This document shows positions 35,041 to 64,000 of a stretch of 64,000 nucleotides of DNA, piece after piece (the first letter of the stretch is position 1; every line of letters begins with the position of its first letter). The DNA is taken from NCBI GenBank assembly GCA_037893245.1, contig JBAIAA010000533.1, positions 496,001 to 560,000 of the forward strand, read 5' to 3'. Made by a program: the position numbers and the translations under genes. This DNA is from Crossaster papposus. Taxonomy: Eukaryota > Echinodermata > Asteroidea > Velatida > Solasteridae. The notes beneath the pieces are model-generated. The model searched no databases. It saw only the letters and a list, made by a program, of their open reading frames with translations, and had not been told where the DNA came from.

Positions 35041-35326
35041 GTCTGGCCTATACTGAGGGACGTCTAGGTTCAGGACCCTAGTTGGCGGGATCTCCAGTTT
35101 TTGGTTGACCTTGGAGTCGATGTACTAGTGGAGCAGCTTGCTGGTGGTGGGAGAGTTAAAGTATTGACTAGTCTGGCCTATTTACTGAGAGACGTCTAGG
35201 TTCAGGACCCTAGTTGGCGGGATCTCCAGTTCTTGGTTGACCTTGGAGTTGATGTACTAGTGGAGTGGCTTGCTGGTAGTGGGGGGGGGGGGGGGGGGGG
35301 TTAAAGTATTGACTAGACTGGCCTAT
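35041..35326 (-). repeat. Two tandem partial copies of the DRC1 terminal exon
   Basis: Units starting gtctggccta at 35041 and 35171 repeat the segment that begins gactggccta at 35316, which is the true end of the DRC1 coding region. Each unit keeps about 95 bp of last-exon sequence (ggttcaggaccctagttggc) plus spacer gagttaaagtattgacta. Unit lengths are about 130 and 145 bp; the second contains a G run of more than 20 bases (35279-35300). The copies lie after the stop codon and probably contribute 3' UTR. Confidence 0.85.
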
Positions 35327-52441
<17,115 letters not shown>

Positions 52442-52791
52442 TTTTGTCTACTTTTAATGCGTTTTTTGTGCCGATTATAAACTGCCAATGCGTGTACTTA
52501 TGCAGTGGTTGCTAACGTCAAAATCGTGCATGTTTACACGACAGCCTTTACATAAAATGCAAAAAGTTTAAACAAAACAAAACACATTTTGAACTCATTT
52601 GACCCATTAAATTTAGCTGTAAAATATTTAGGTAATTATTGAACAATATTCACACTCATTAATGAAATGTTTTGTGCTCCTCTTAGTCTTATAAATCAAA
52701 ATCACTTTACATTTCTATAATTTTATTGAGGCTATAGCGAAGTAAACATTTCCCACAATTCATTGCGTTCTTTTGCACTGTACTGGCCAAC
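52442..52791. promoter_or_regulatory. Shared bidirectional promoter of DRC1 (-) and RPL11 (+)
   Basis: Only 350 bp separate the two start codons, and no repeat interrupts them. Near the RPL11 side, tcccacaattcattgcg is followed by a pyrimidine tract cttttgcactg (about 52770), a plausible 5'-TOP start as used by ribosomal protein mRNAs. That would leave a 5' UTR of about 22 nt. Transcription starts are inferred. Confidence 0.6.
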
Positions 52792-63008
<10,217 letters not shown>

Positions 63009-63268
63009 GCCCAGACGTCCACACACCGCAACGATTGCCGGAACGTCCGGGAATCCTAGCAAACCACACCCAAGGTGAAACTTGTACAGAGAGAACACTC
63101 GCGAACACTTATTGTATTTCCTCAGTCCAGGCTTGACAATGCCACTGATAGCGTTAGCGCTAACACCGGCGCATCCAGGAATCCTAGCTTATCATGCGCC
63201 TACGAGGGCACTTGCACTTGTACTGGGAGAACCTTTTTTAAACGTTCTCTGTCTTTGTGTCTCGACAA

Positions 63269-63274
63269 AATAAA
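63269..63274 (+). terminator. Candidate RPL11 polyadenylation signal
   Basis: AATAAA in gacaaaataaatgcaatc, 260 bp after the stop, the first such hexamer downstream of the coding region. Confidence 0.5.
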
Positions 63275-63286
63275 TGCAATCTGTAA

Positions 63287-63629
63287 TAGTCGGGCAGATT
63301 GGTGCTTTTTAAAACATTGTTCAGTTGACAGTAAAAGCATGGAATTTGGCACACTGTCGTCGTATATCGCTAGAAAGATATTCTGGCTATAGGCCATCCG
63401 CCAGATTTGTCCTGGGAAGAAATATAGGTAGAAGAACAAGCAATGGCAGGCATTTTCATAGTTTTTGAGAATTGCTCGTTATTTTAACTATATTTCTTCA
63501 TAGGATAAATCTGTGAGGGTCCTCTAGCTAAATGTCTTTCCCGTGACATACTCTGGCTGTGTGCCAAATTTCATGCTTTTATCATCGAATGAGCAATTCT
63601 ATCATATTGTGCACCAAAATACCCGACTA
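63287..63629. mobile_element. Palindromic inverted-repeat element
   Basis: TAGTCGGGCAGATTGGTGC and gcaccaaaatacccgacta are the ends. The inner arms (gcatggaatttggcacac against gtgtgccaaatttcatgc) also pair. It lies next to the RPL11 poly(A) signal. Confidence 0.7.
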
Positions 63630-64000
63630 TAATCAGTTGACCAAAAGAATGTTGGATTTTTGTGGGTTTATTTCGAGTGTTTGTACGAAATTTAAGAGCG
63701 CTGAGGTTAGTATGTTCTGGGATGAAGCTTAATTATTGAAACTTGTTGGGTACAAAACTCGCGTCCAAAAACATACGTGTTGGATCCGCGTTGTATCTTT
63801 TGGGTTTTTTGTAACCTTTGCTGCGGTAATATGTAACCGGCCATGGCATAATGAGGAATAACACCCACCTTTGAATCTTTAATTTTTTTACACCATAATA
63901 AAGAGCAACTCGTTAGCTTTCCAATGATACCAACACTTTTTCTGTAGCTCAAATAATTCCCAAAGATATACCACAGGAAAGTTGACAGTGCGCCGTCTAA
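63630..64000. other. Downstream end of window
   Basis: No recognised gene or repeat. Confidence 0.3.

Overview
This is a eukaryotic, animal nuclear window. It holds intron-rich genes with GT-AG splice sites, including a ciliary gene and a cytosolic ribosomal protein gene. The rest is AT-rich and dense in short inverted-repeat transposons, tRNA-derived SINEs and tacatgtac-type microsatellite. The repeat types suggest a marine invertebrate deuterostome, probably an echinoderm and perhaps a sea star. That placement is inference and is not proven by any single gene.

Layout: (1) 341-28070, + strand: a nine-exon RNF19 (dorfin-type) RING-between-RING E3 ubiquitin ligase gene, 810 codons when the exons are joined. 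Its first intron contains a complete Kolobok DNA transposon (2084-9738) with 14-bp perfect terminal inverted repeats and TTAA target duplications. The transposon carries two intact spliced genes that converge: an 871-codon THAP + DDE transposase (+) and, on the - strand, a 226-codon protein resembling the C-terminal ballast domain of the P2X7 receptor. (2) 28071-35326: probable long RNF19 3' UTR, then repeat-rich intergenic DNA. (3) 52441-35327, - strand: a 17-exon DRC1 gene (dynein regulatory complex subunit 1, nexin link of motile cilia), 791 codons. Downstream of its stop the end of the terminal exon is repeated twice more in tandem. (4) 52792-63008, + strand: a five-exon RPL11 gene (ribosomal protein uL5), 181 codons, head-to-head with DRC1 across a 350-bp shared promoter.

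The introns are filled by at least a dozen inverted-repeat families. I label them A, B, C, D, F, G, H, I, J and so on for cross-reference; the names are mine. Several families are flanked by TTAA and repeatedly sit inside or exactly end-to-end with one another. A 1.19-kb element with TAA duplications is nested in a hairpin element, and a 2.1-kb hAT remnant is nested in a family-B element.

The host genes (protein quality control, motile cilia, ribosome) are not functionally linked by anything visible beyond the shared RPL11/DRC1 promoter. The most noteworthy feature is the Kolobok element that carries a P2X7-ballast-like gene as cargo or accessory factor.
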